A DNA stretch of 5,913 nucleotides from JBLHLB01 sp047618505 (GTDB lineage Bacteria; Planctomycetota; UBA1135; GCA-002686595), in assembly GCA_047618505.1 (NCBI GenBank), contig JBLHLB010000267.1, forward strand, positions 1 through 5,913, in the 5' to 3' direction. Made by a program: the position numbers and the translations under genes. The stretch's first letter is position 1. Every line of letters starts with the position of its first letter. Shown here piece by piece: positions 1 through 5,913 of the stretch. Under the pieces are notes generated by a model. It ran no database searches. It saw only the letters and a program-made list of their open reading frames with translations, and was not told the DNA's origin.

Positions 1-2
1 CG

Positions 3-485
3 GGATCCAATGCGGGGTTGGCGTCTCCGGGCAATGGTCGCCTCTTGGGCAATATTTTAGATCACCTGCTTCTGCATGTGGCTGAGGCTCGGCCTCTGCC
101 CGCCCTGGGACAATCCCTTCAGCCCGTTGGCCTGCGTGTGCGGCTTGAGGGATTGCGGGATGCCTGGCTTGGAATGCCCTCCGCAGCCTCCGCGGTGCTA
201 CGGCTTCTGATTCCGGATGATTCGTCCTCCGGTTGTTTCGTTCAACTGAGCGTTCGTGGTGCCCAGCCTGGCAGCATGGTGCTCGTGCTCCTGGGTGAGG
301 CAACCAATGCGGGCACCCTTGCCTATCCGCAGCTCTTGGACACCGTCCTCGTGGGAGCGGACGGCACAGCGACCTTCTCGGTGCTCGTGCCCTATAGCGC
401 AGCCGACCACTCCTTTGGCTTGCGCCTGATCGATCCGCTCACCGGGGAAACGAGCCCGGTGATTGGCTTTGAGCCCCGGCGCTAG
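3..485 (+). CDS. C-terminal part of a larger unidentified protein ending in an Ig-like beta module (5' truncated by window edge)
   Basis: The frame is open to the left edge and ends at a TAG at 483-485, so about 160 residues of a longer protein are visible. A TTG at 18 could act as a start, but the codons before it (G-S-N-A-G) continue the same sequence style, so I treat the gene as truncated. The first ~25 residues (SNAGLASPGNGRLLGNILDHL) resemble the 'sN..L...gN..L..N.ldwL' ending of GATase1-like domains such as DUF4350 or the GldG-type ABC-associated domain; this is inference from pattern memory. Residues ~78-155 are rich in beta-formers, with AQPGSMVLVLLG, LVGADGTATFSVLVP and a final SPVIGF, typical of a small Ig-like sandwich at the end of secreted or envelope proteins. 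There is no membrane anchor or sorting motif at the C-terminus. It converges on the aminopeptidase gene with 50 bp between the stops and no clear terminator there. Function unknown. Confidence 0.6.
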   Translation, partial: GSNAGLASPGNGRLLGNILDHLLLHVAEARPLPALGQSLQPVGLRVRLEGLRDAWLGMPSAASAVLRLLIPDDSSSGCFVQLSVRGAQPGSMVLVLLGEATNAGTLAYPQLLDTVLVGADGTATFSVLVPYSAADHSFGLRLIDPLTGETSPVIGFEPRR

Positions 486-535
486 CAGCCCGTTGGTCGA
501 CTGGGACCGTCCGCGTGAACCGGCCGTGCCTCGCG

Positions 536-2323
536 CTAGATGGGTTGGGTGCGCTCCTCGAGCCAAGCGAGAGCGGGACCGCTGACCAAGGGGCTTAGGC
601 GCTCGCGTACCGTTGTGTGGTAATCGTTGAGCCAGTCGATTTCATCCTGGCGCAGTAGTCCCGGTTGGATCAAGCGCGTGTCGATTGGGCACATCGTCAG
701 GGTTTCAAACTCGAGGAACTCCCCGAATTCAGTCTCTGTGGAAGGGATGTTCAGGACGAGGTTTTCAATGCGAACACCCCACCTGCCCGGGCGATACACA
801 CCGGGCTCAATGCTTGTGATCATGCCCGGCTCCATACCCATGTGCTTGTTGGGCATGGCCTTGGAAATCGTCTGGGGACCTTCGTGGACATTAAGGAAAA
901 AGCCGACACCGTGCCCCGTGCCGTGACCGTATTCGATACCGGCATTCCACAGGGGTGCTCGGGCGATGGAATCCAGGCTCGGCGACATCGTCCCGCGGGG
1001 AAAGCGGGTGCGGCTAAGGGCCATGGTGCCCTTCAACACATAGGTATAGTCGCGCCGTTGTTCCTCCGTCACCTGGCCGATACCCCAGACGCGCGTGATG
1101 TCGGTCGTGCCGCCTAGGTATTGCCCGCCCGAGTCAATCAGCAGCAATCCGTCACCCTCGATGGTCGCATGACTCTCCGGCAGGGCGCGGTAGTGCGGCA
1201 TGGCGCCGTTGCCCTTGAAGGCGGCGATGGTGCCGAAACTGAGGCCTACAAAGCCGGGGCGCTTGGCGCGCTCCGCACTCAGGCGTTCGTCCACCGTGAT
1301 CTCTGTGATCGTTTCCTTTCCAACTGCCGCCTCGAACCAGGCGTAGAAGTTGCACATGGCCGCACCATCCTGGTCCATGACGGCACGCACGTGTGCTGCT
1401 TCGGCCGCGCTCTTCCGACTCTTGAAGAGTGTGCTGGGGTTAATCGATTCGACGATCCGGGCCTCGAGACTCTCGGATACGAAGCCGAGGGTCACGCGCT
1501 TTGGATCGATCAACAGGACAGCGGAGGAGTCCAAGCCCTTTAGCTGCGCCCGGGCTTGATCGTAGTCCGCTAGCTCGACACCGTCGGCGGCCAGGGCCGC
1601 GCGCAGCTCGTCGTCCACCTTGCCTTCGCCAATGAAGAGCGTTGCCCCGTCTGCCTTGACCAACAGGTGAGCTAGGAACACGGGGTTGTAGTTGACGTCA
1701 TTCCCGCGCAGATTCAGGAGCCAGGAGACGTCGTCAACAGTGGAGACAAAGTGGTGTGTTGCGCCGAAGCATTCCATGGAGGAGCGCACGGCGGCAAGCT
1801 TCTGCCCACGTGTCATATCCGCGTGGGGCGCGGTGTGGGGGTAAACCGACTCCCGGGGGAGACTCGGACGTTCGGGCCAAACCGTGCCCAGGATATCGAC
1901 ATCGGAGCGCAGGCTGACTCCACCCTCGGACAGGCCGTCACGTAGTGCGCGTGCCGCTGCCAACCCGAGCACATCTCCATCCACACCGACCGTTTCCCCT
2001 GCGGGCAGCAGCTCTGCCAGCCAGCCGATGTGATCGTCCGCGGTCCCGGTAGCCACTTTGACCAGTTCGATCCCACTGCCTTTCAACTCCGCTTCGGCCT
2101 GGACCCAGTAGCGGCTGTCGGCGAAGACCGCTGCGCGTTCCCGCGTCACGACCAAGGTCCCCATAGATCCCGTGAAGCCCGAGAGCCACCGCCGACCCTG
2201 CCAACGCTCCGGTAGGTACTCCGACAGGTGCGGGTCCGAGGAGGGAATGACGACGGCGGACAGACCTTGGTCGCCCAGGGCGTGTTGGGTCTTCGAAATG
2301 CGTTCGGCGTGGGAAGAGGACAT
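536..2323 (-). CDS. pepP: Xaa-Pro aminopeptidase (aminopeptidase P), M24B family, three-domain form
   Basis: Cytosolic dinuclear-metal exopeptidase that removes the N-terminal residue from peptides with proline in second position. The 595-residue product has the three-domain layout of eukaryotic XPNPEP1 rather than the ~440-residue E. coli PepP: a creatinase-like N-domain (~1-155), a second creatinase-like domain (~160-300), the pita-bread catalytic domain (~305-530) and a C-terminal M24 extension (~535-595). All metal ligands are visible: D397 (LLIDSGG), D408 (TTDITR), H471 (GTGHG), E506 (TSIEPG) and E520 (VRIENL). Catalytic-site histidines H377 (MPHYR) and H480 (NVHEG) are also present, and spacing matches human XPNPEP1. 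The frame stays open upstream to an ATG at 2470, but those 49 residues are Pro/Arg/Cys-rich and unlike the family, so I start at the ATG at 2321-2323, just before the creatinase fold. No Shine-Dalgarno sequence precedes it. No signal peptide. It lies 171 bp downstream of copA on the same strand; a shared transcript is possible but unproven. Confidence 0.93.
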   Translation of the reverse strand: MSSSHAERISKTQHALGDQGLSAVVIPSSDPHLSEYLPERWQGRRWLSGFTGSMGTLVVTRERAAVFADSRYWVQAEAELKGSGIELVKVATGTADDHIGWLAELLPAGETVGVDGDVLGLAAARALRDGLSEGGVSLRSDVDILGTVWPERPSLPRESVYPHTAPHADMTRGQKLAAVRSSMECFGATHHFVSTVDDVSWLLNLRGNDVNYNPVFLAHLLVKADGATLFIGEGKVDDELRAALAADGVELADYDQARAQLKGLDSSAVLLIDPKRVTLGFVSESLEARIVESINPSTLFKSRKSAAEAAHVRAVMDQDGAAMCNFYAWFEAAVGKETITEITVDERLSAERAKRPGFVGLSFGTIAAFKGNGAMPHYRALPESHATIEGDGLLLIDSGGQYLGGTTDITRVWGIGQVTEEQRRDYTYVLKGTMALSRTRFPRGTMSPSLDSIARAPLWNAGIEYGHGTGHGVGFFLNVHEGPQTISKAMPNKHMGMEPGMITSIEPGVYRPGRWGVRIENLVLNIPSTETEFGEFLEFETLTMCPIDTRLIQPGLLRQDEIDWLNDYHTTVRERLSPLVSGPALAWLEERTQPI

Positions 2324-2494
2324 GGGTTTGGGGAGGCGAGATAGCGGGGGAAGAAAACAGTCTGCAGCGTGCCCTGCTGGGGCCGGCGCAGATCTAAAAC
2401 AGCGGGCGCCCACGGTACTCTCCCCGCTCATTCCCGTCGCACCCGGACGCCAGCCCCGGGGATATTTCACGGGATCTATTCCCGCTGTCCAGGC

Positions 2495-4786
2495 CTACTC
2501 CTCGTCGAGGAGCCAGAGACGCAGGCTATTGAGCACAACCAACAAGCTCGACCCCGCCATTGTCGCAGCTCCAACGGAGGCGGGCAGGGCCCAGTTTGTC
2601 CAGGGCACGAGCACCCCCGCCGCAAGGGGCAGAGCGATCACGTTATAGCCAAAGGCCCAGGCTAAGTTCGAGCGGATCGTCCCCAGGGTGCGTTTGGATA
2701 GGTGCACGAGGAAGGGCAGTCGCGCTGGCTCGTCGTTCAGCAGCGCGACATCCGCAGCCTCAATCGCAACATCGGCGCCGCCGCCCATGGCGATGCCGAC
2801 ATCAGCGATGGTCAAGGCCAGCGCATCGTTGATACCGTCGCCGCCCATGCCGACGACTTTGCCAGTGGATTGGAGAACACGAATACGTTCTGCCTTGGCC
2901 TCGGGCGAAAGCGCGCCTTCGAACGCCTTGAGACTCAACTCGGCACAAAGCGCGCGCACGACCGCGGGGTGATCTCCGGAGAGGACGCGTACCTCCACGC
3001 CGATTTCCCCCAGACGCTGCACGGCCTCCAAACTTCCGGGACGTAGGGCGTCGCGGAATCCGAGCAAGGCCACGGCGACTTCGTCAACGGCCAGGATGAC
3101 CGGCGTCACGCCACCCATGGCCATGTCTTGGACGCGCGCTTCAAGGCTTTCATTCAACAACCCCAGGCTTCTGGCCGCGTTTGGACTCATCACCCCGACG
3201 CGTCTTTTGCCCACGTGGCCCTCGACGCCGAGGCCGGGGTTCGCGACGACGTTTTCCGCAGGACTAAGCGTGAGTTTCCTCTCCTCCGCAGCCTGGACTA
3301 CAGCGCGGGCGAGGGGTTGTTCGCTGCGCTGCTCCACTGCGGCGGCGAGTGCTAGAAGCGCGTCGTCACCCAGATCGCTCGGCGCTCCGGGGAGTCGTTC
3401 GAAGGCCTTTACACTCGGCTTGCCCAGGGTCAATGTGCCGGTCTTGTCTAGCACGAGGATGTCGAGCTTCGCCAGGGCCTCGATGGCGCGAGCCTCAGTG
3501 AAGAGAACTCCTGATCGGGCGCCGCGTCCCGTGGCAACGAGGATCGCCGTCGGTGTGGCAAGTCCGAGGGCGCAGGGGCAAGCAACCACAAGTACGGCCA
3601 CAAAGCGGGAGAGCGCTACTTCCCAGCCGGACCCAACAGCGAGCCATGTGATCAGGGTCGTTGCCGCCAGGATCATCACCACCGGGACGAACACGGCGCT
3701 GACCCGGTCCACGAGGTCTTGCACGGGGGCGCGGGAGCCCTGGGCGGCCTGGACTGCCGCGGCGATACGGCCGACGGCGGTGTCCTCGCCGGTTGCATTG
3801 GCGCGGAGGGAGAGGGCGCCCAAGCCGTTGACCGTTCCGGCATGCACCTGTTCACCACCCCCGCGTTCCACGGGCATGCTCTCGCCGGTCAGCATGGACT
3901 CGTCGACAGATGAGCTGCCGGCCGTGATTTCACCGTCCACGGGAATGCGTTCGCCCGGGCGCACGAGCACTAGGTTGCCCGGTCGTACTTCGTTGAGGGG
4001 AACTTCCGTCTCTACGCCCCGTCGCATGATGCGCGCCGTGGGCGGAGTCAGGGCGAGCAGGGCCCGCACGGCGCCGCCGACTTTTTGTCGCGCTCGACCC
4101 TCGAGCCAGCGACCGAGCAACACGAAGACGACGATCATCACGCCGGCGTGGACGTGACCGTGGGCGTGGCCGACGACGTTCGGAAAGAAGGGTGAGGCGA
4201 GGGCGGCGAGCCAGGCAGCTAGGGAACCGAGGCCCACCAGGGTGTTCATGTCCGGCGAACGCCGCAGTGCCGCCCGTAGACCGCTGGAGATTAGCCGCCG
4301 CCCGGCGACGAGCACGACCACTCCGGACAGCAGGATGGCCAATGACTCTCCGCCCTCTGCCCAGAGGGCCAGTATCGCGCCCGCACCAAAGACCAGGGCC
4401 AGGCCGAAGTCGCGGCGGTGGTTTTTGAGGTCCTCTTCCTCGGATTCCTGCGCGAAGGCGATGTCCTCGCGCAAGTCTCGAGGACCATCTAGGGAGCCCT
4501 TCGGTAGGTCATAGCCTGCCCCTCGGACGGCGCGGGCCAGGGCTTCTCCGCTGGCTAGGGCAGGGTCACGTTTGACGGTTGCGCTTCGGGAGCCGTAATT
4601 CACCGCGGCACTAACAACCCCGGGAACTTCCGCCAGGGCACGCTGGACGGTTATGGCGCAGGCGCCGCAGCTCATGCCTGCGATGGGAAAGCTGACCTGG
4701 TCCATGGCGATCTCGCCTTCGTCGTGCATATCTGTCGCCGCCATCCCGTTGAGGGTACCCTGTGCCGCCCCGGGGTCGAGGTGCAT
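2495..4786 (-). CDS. copA: Copper-translocating P1B-type ATPase (Cu+ exporter, CopA type) with unusual motif substitutions
   Basis: Inner-membrane pump that uses ATP to expel Cu(+) from the cytoplasm. Numbering is for the 763-residue product. One N-terminal heavy-metal domain (~29-95) carries GMSCGAC with C40 and C43. Helices MA and MB (~127-165) and TM3-4 (~180-230) follow. Next come the actuator-domain TGES at 300-303, the CPC copper site at 403-405 in TM6, the phosphorylation motif DKTGT with D447, GDGIND at 649-654, and TM7-8 with Y714-N715 and MxxSS (M743, S746, S747). CPC plus YN plus MxxSS marks Cu(+) specificity. Entry residues M180, E229 and D360 match Legionella CopA. Oddities: HP motif SEQPLA (Q490 for His), SGDH at 603-606, GDGINDALAL (L656 for Pro), and a HAHGHVH loop at 207-213 with His for the exit-path Glu. 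Start chosen at 4786 because GAGGG lies 4 nt upstream; ATGs at 4837, 4831, 4744, 4729 and 4705 are alternatives, and 4705 keeps the whole HMA domain. Confidence 0.94.
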   Translation of the reverse strand: MHLDPGAAQGTLNGMAATDMHDEGEIAMDQVSFPIAGMSCGACAITVQRALAEVPGVVSAAVNYGSRSATVKRDPALASGEALARAVRGAGYDLPKGSLDGPRDLREDIAFAQESEEEDLKNHRRDFGLALVFGAGAILALWAEGGESLAILLSGVVVLVAGRRLISSGLRAALRRSPDMNTLVGLGSLAAWLAALASPFFPNVVGHAHGHVHAGVMIVVFVLLGRWLEGRARQKVGGAVRALLALTPPTARIMRRGVETEVPLNEVRPGNLVLVRPGERIPVDGEITAGSSSVDESMLTGESMPVERGGGEQVHAGTVNGLGALSLRANATGEDTAVGRIAAAVQAAQGSRAPVQDLVDRVSAVFVPVVMILAATTLITWLAVGSGWEVALSRFVAVLVVACPCALGLATPTAILVATGRGARSGVLFTEARAIEALAKLDILVLDKTGTLTLGKPSVKAFERLPGAPSDLGDDALLALAAAVEQRSEQPLARAVVQAAEERKLTLSPAENVVANPGLGVEGHVGKRRVGVMSPNAARSLGLLNESLEARVQDMAMGGVTPVILAVDEVAVALLGFRDALRPGSLEAVQRLGEIGVEVRVLSGDHPAVVRALCAELSLKAFEGALSPEAKAERIRVLQSTGKVVGMGGDGINDALALTIADVGIAMGGGADVAIEAADVALLNDEPARLPFLVHLSKRTLGTIRSNLAWAFGYNVIALPLAAGVLVPWTNWALPASVGAATMAGSSLLVVLNSLRLWLLDEE

Positions 4787-4790
4787 CTTG

Positions 4791-4795
4791 CCCTC
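4791..4795 (-). promoter_or_regulatory. Probable ribosome binding site deciding the copA start
   Basis: Reading the minus strand, GAGGG ends 4 nt before the ATG at 4786-4784. Of the six in-frame ATGs in the first 45 codons of the open frame, this is the one with the best purine-rich complement to the anti-Shine-Dalgarno sequence. The ATG at 4705 has only a looser purine stretch (GAAGGCGAG) upstream. The spacing is slightly short, so the call is tentative. Confidence 0.4.
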
Positions 4796-4829
4796 GCGCC
4801 TTCGATCTCCCTGCGCCCTTGCGACGTCC

Positions 4830-5669
4830 ATGACCAAAGAAATCGAGACCCGCTACCGCGCGGTCAAGGCCTACAAAAACGAGGCCTTCCTTAACAGCCG
4901 CCAGGCCCGTGCTCTGCGGATATTGGCGGAGTATATCGAGCCCAAGACCCGCTTCGATGAACTCAGCATTCGCGATACGATCGTGGTCTTCGGGTCTGCG
5001 CGCTTCAAGTCGCGAGAGGATGCCGAAGCCCTGGTTTTGGCGGCCGAGGCTGGTGGTGGGGACCTAGAGGCTGCCAAGAGGGCCCTGCACATGTCGCGCT
5101 ATTACGAGGCGGCGCGCGAGCTCTCCCACAAGTTGACGATCTGGTCCAAGGGCCTCTCGGAGTCAGATCGGCGCTTCGTTATCTGTTCCGGCGGCGGTCC
5201 CGGAATCATGGAGGCAGCCAACCGGGGTGCCTCGGAGGCCAAGGGGGAGAATATTGGGCTCAATATCTCTTTGCCCTTTGAGCAGAATGACAACCCGTAC
5301 ATCACGCGGCGATTGTCCTTTGAGTTCCACTACTTCTTTATGCGGAAGTATTGGTTCAGCTATCTAGCGAAGGCCTATGTCGTGATGCCCGGTGGCTTCG
5401 GGACCTTGGATGAGTTCATGGAAGTCTTGACCCTGATCCAAACGGGCAAGATCAAGAAGTCCATGCCGATCGTGCTCTTCGGCGTGGACTATTGGGACAA
5501 GCTGCTGAATTTGCAGCCCATGATCGATTGCGGGACGATTAGTCCCGAGGACGTCAACCTCTTCCACCGCACCGATTCCGTGGATGACGCCTTTGAGTAC
5601 ATCACGAATTGGCTGGAGACTAAGGTGCTTACGGTTGAGCGATCCGAGGCTGAAGCCGCGAGTTCTTGA
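4830..5669 (+). CDS. LOG family protein (TIGR00730 type; probable nucleoside 5'-monophosphate phosphoribohydrolase)
   Basis: 279-residue cytosolic Rossmann-fold protein of the LOG family, long misannotated as lysine decarboxylase. Characterised members release the base from N6-modified AMP (cytokinin ribotides) or from AMP and other nucleoside monophosphates, yielding ribose 5-phosphate. Visible motifs: GSAR (55-58) after the first beta strand; SGGGPGIMEAANRGA (120-134), the nucleotide-binding glycine loop; MRKYWF (171-176) with the conserved Arg-Lys; and PGGFGTLDE (187-195), the family signature including the catalytic Glu. About 50 residues precede the Rossmann core, and a helical insert (~65-105) separates GSAR from the glycine loop, so it is longer than the ~180-220-residue minimal LOG proteins. 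Substrate cannot be decided. Start: the ATG at 4830 opens a normal N-terminus (MTKEIETRYR). The frame is open further upstream to 4653, but that stretch lies antisense inside copA and looks non-coding. No Shine-Dalgarno sequence is visible. It diverges from copA and ends 63 bp before a strong hairpin terminator. Confidence 0.92.
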   Translation: MTKEIETRYRAVKAYKNEAFLNSRQARALRILAEYIEPKTRFDELSIRDTIVVFGSARFKSREDAEALVLAAEAGGGDLEAAKRALHMSRYYEAARELSHKLTIWSKGLSESDRRFVICSGGGPGIMEAANRGASEAKGENIGLNISLPFEQNDNPYITRRLSFEFHYFFMRKYWFSYLAKAYVVMPGGFGTLDEFMEVLTLIQTGKIKKSMPIVLFGVDYWDKLLNLQPMIDCGTISPEDVNLFHRTDSVDDAFEYITNWLETKVLTVERSEAEAASS

Positions 5670-5732
5670 AGCAAACGGGTTCTTGAATCGGACCTGAGGG
5701 CGCGTCAGCCCATGCAGATTGTCGCTCACAAC

Positions 5733-5778
5733 AGAAAAGAGGGGCGCGTAACCAAGCGGTTACGCGCCCCTCTTTTCT
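5733..5778. terminator. Bidirectional intrinsic terminator between convergent genes
   Basis: A perfect 21-bp inverted repeat, left arm 5733-5753 and right arm 5758-5778, closed by a 4-nt AAGC loop. The inner stem is GC-rich (GGGGCGCG paired with CGCGCCCC). The outer stem is an A-rich run (AGAAAAGA) on the left and a T-rich run (TCTTTTCT) on the right, so either strand's transcript would have a stable hairpin ending in a U-rich tail. It sits 63 bp after the LOG stop codon and 37 bp from the stop of the minus-strand gene at the right edge, so it can serve both. Confidence 0.92.
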
Positions 5779-5815
5779 ATTTATCTGGGCTGCCGACTGT
5801 GGGTGCGGACGCTGA

Positions 5816-5913
5816 TCAGTCGTTGCCGACGTAGCCCAAGCCGGCCATGGCGTCATCGATACCTTCGACGCCGGCGGACTTAGCCTGCGTGCTAATTTGT
5901 GCTGCCTGGTTGG
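5816..5913 (-). CDS. C-terminal end of an unidentified gene (5' part lies beyond the right edge)
   Basis: On the minus strand the frame is open from the right edge to a TGA at 5816-5818 and encodes about 31 residues, ending GIDDAMAGLGYVGND. The visible piece is Ala/Gln/Ser-rich and then Gly-rich, with no membrane segment or motif I recognise. Three things support it as real coding sequence: the open frame at the edge, a stop followed after 37 bp by the T-rich/A-rich terminator hairpin, and no competing gene on the other strand. The family cannot be identified from so short a tail. Confidence 0.55.
   Translation of the reverse strand, partial: NQAAQISTQAKSAGVEGIDDAMAGLGYVGND

Noticed and set aside
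3..8. GGATCC (BamHI site) at the extreme left edge, suggesting a cloning or primer junction
   Set aside because: The reading frame runs smoothly through it (G-S-N-A-G-L) into coding sequence, so it is explained by chance. There is no vector-like sequence.
486..535. Possible terminator between the converging genes at the left end
   Set aside because: Only a 4-bp GGTC/GACC pairing and a repeated GCGCTAG are visible; there is no stable stem and no T-run.
665..1543. Two plus-strand open frames (665-1117 and 1121-1543) antisense to the aminopeptidase gene
   Set aside because: They are mirror frames of a gene whose catalytic residues are all in place on the minus strand, and their products show no recognisable family.
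2470..2484. Weak hairpin downstream of the copA stop (CGGGA, 5-nt loop, TCCCG)
   Set aside because: Only a 5-bp stem, with no U-run after it in the copA direction. It is too weak to call a terminator, so copA-pepP read-through stays open.
3096..4157. Long plus-strand open frame (353 codons) antisense to copA
   Set aside because: The product is Ser/Thr/Arg/Ala-rich with no fold-like pattern, which is what the complement of a GC-rich coding frame yields. The minus strand carries every CopA motif across the same span.
4753..4775. GGGTACCC and CCCCGGGG palindromes near the copA start as a copper-regulator operator
   Set aside because: Neither fits the spaced dyads of CueR, CopY or CsoR operators, and such 8-mers are expected in GC-rich DNA.
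4653..4829. Upstream extension of the LOG frame by 59 codons
   Set aside because: It lies antisense within the copA HMA-domain coding region and reads as low-complexity Pro/Ser/Cys/Arg sequence. The ATG at 4830 begins the family-like N-terminus.

Overview
This is a GC-rich bacterial window holding three complete protein genes and two genes cut by the window edges. No rRNA, tRNA, CRISPR array, insertion sequence or prophage signature was seen. The organism cannot be named from this sequence alone. High GC, few recognisable Shine-Dalgarno sequences, a eukaryote-like three-domain aminopeptidase P and a left-edge protein ending in an Ig-like beta module suggest an environmental Gram-negative such as a Planctomycetota member. 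That is a low-confidence inference.

Layout: (1) 3-485, plus strand, is the C-terminal part of a larger, unidentified, probably envelope or secreted protein. (2) 536-2323, minus strand, converges with it and encodes a 595-residue M24B Xaa-Pro aminopeptidase with every metal ligand present. (3) 2495-4786, minus strand, lies upstream of the peptidase on the same strand and encodes a CopA-type Cu(+) P1B-ATPase. (4) 4830-5669, plus strand, diverges from copA across only about 43 bp and encodes a LOG-family nucleoside-monophosphate phosphoribohydrolase (the former 'lysine decarboxylase-like' family). (5) 5733-5778 is a perfect 21-bp stem hairpin, A-rich on one flank and T-rich on the other, serving as a terminator between LOG and (6) the C-terminal end of an unidentified minus-strand gene, 5816-5913.

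The genes do not form one obvious pathway. copA and the peptidase gene could be co-transcribed (171-bp gap, same strand), and copA and LOG share a very short divergent 5' region. The most interesting signal is inside CopA. The normally invariant His of the nucleotide-binding HP motif is Gln, the same substitution as Wilson-disease H1069Q in ATP7B. The TGDN-type motif reads SGDH, GDGINDAPAL reads GDGINDALAL, and the exit-path Glu at the start of the fourth membrane helix is His within a His-rich HAHGHVH loop. The phosphorylation Asp, the CPC motif and the copper entry residues are intact, so this looks like a working but divergent pump. I found no convincing new multi-gene system.
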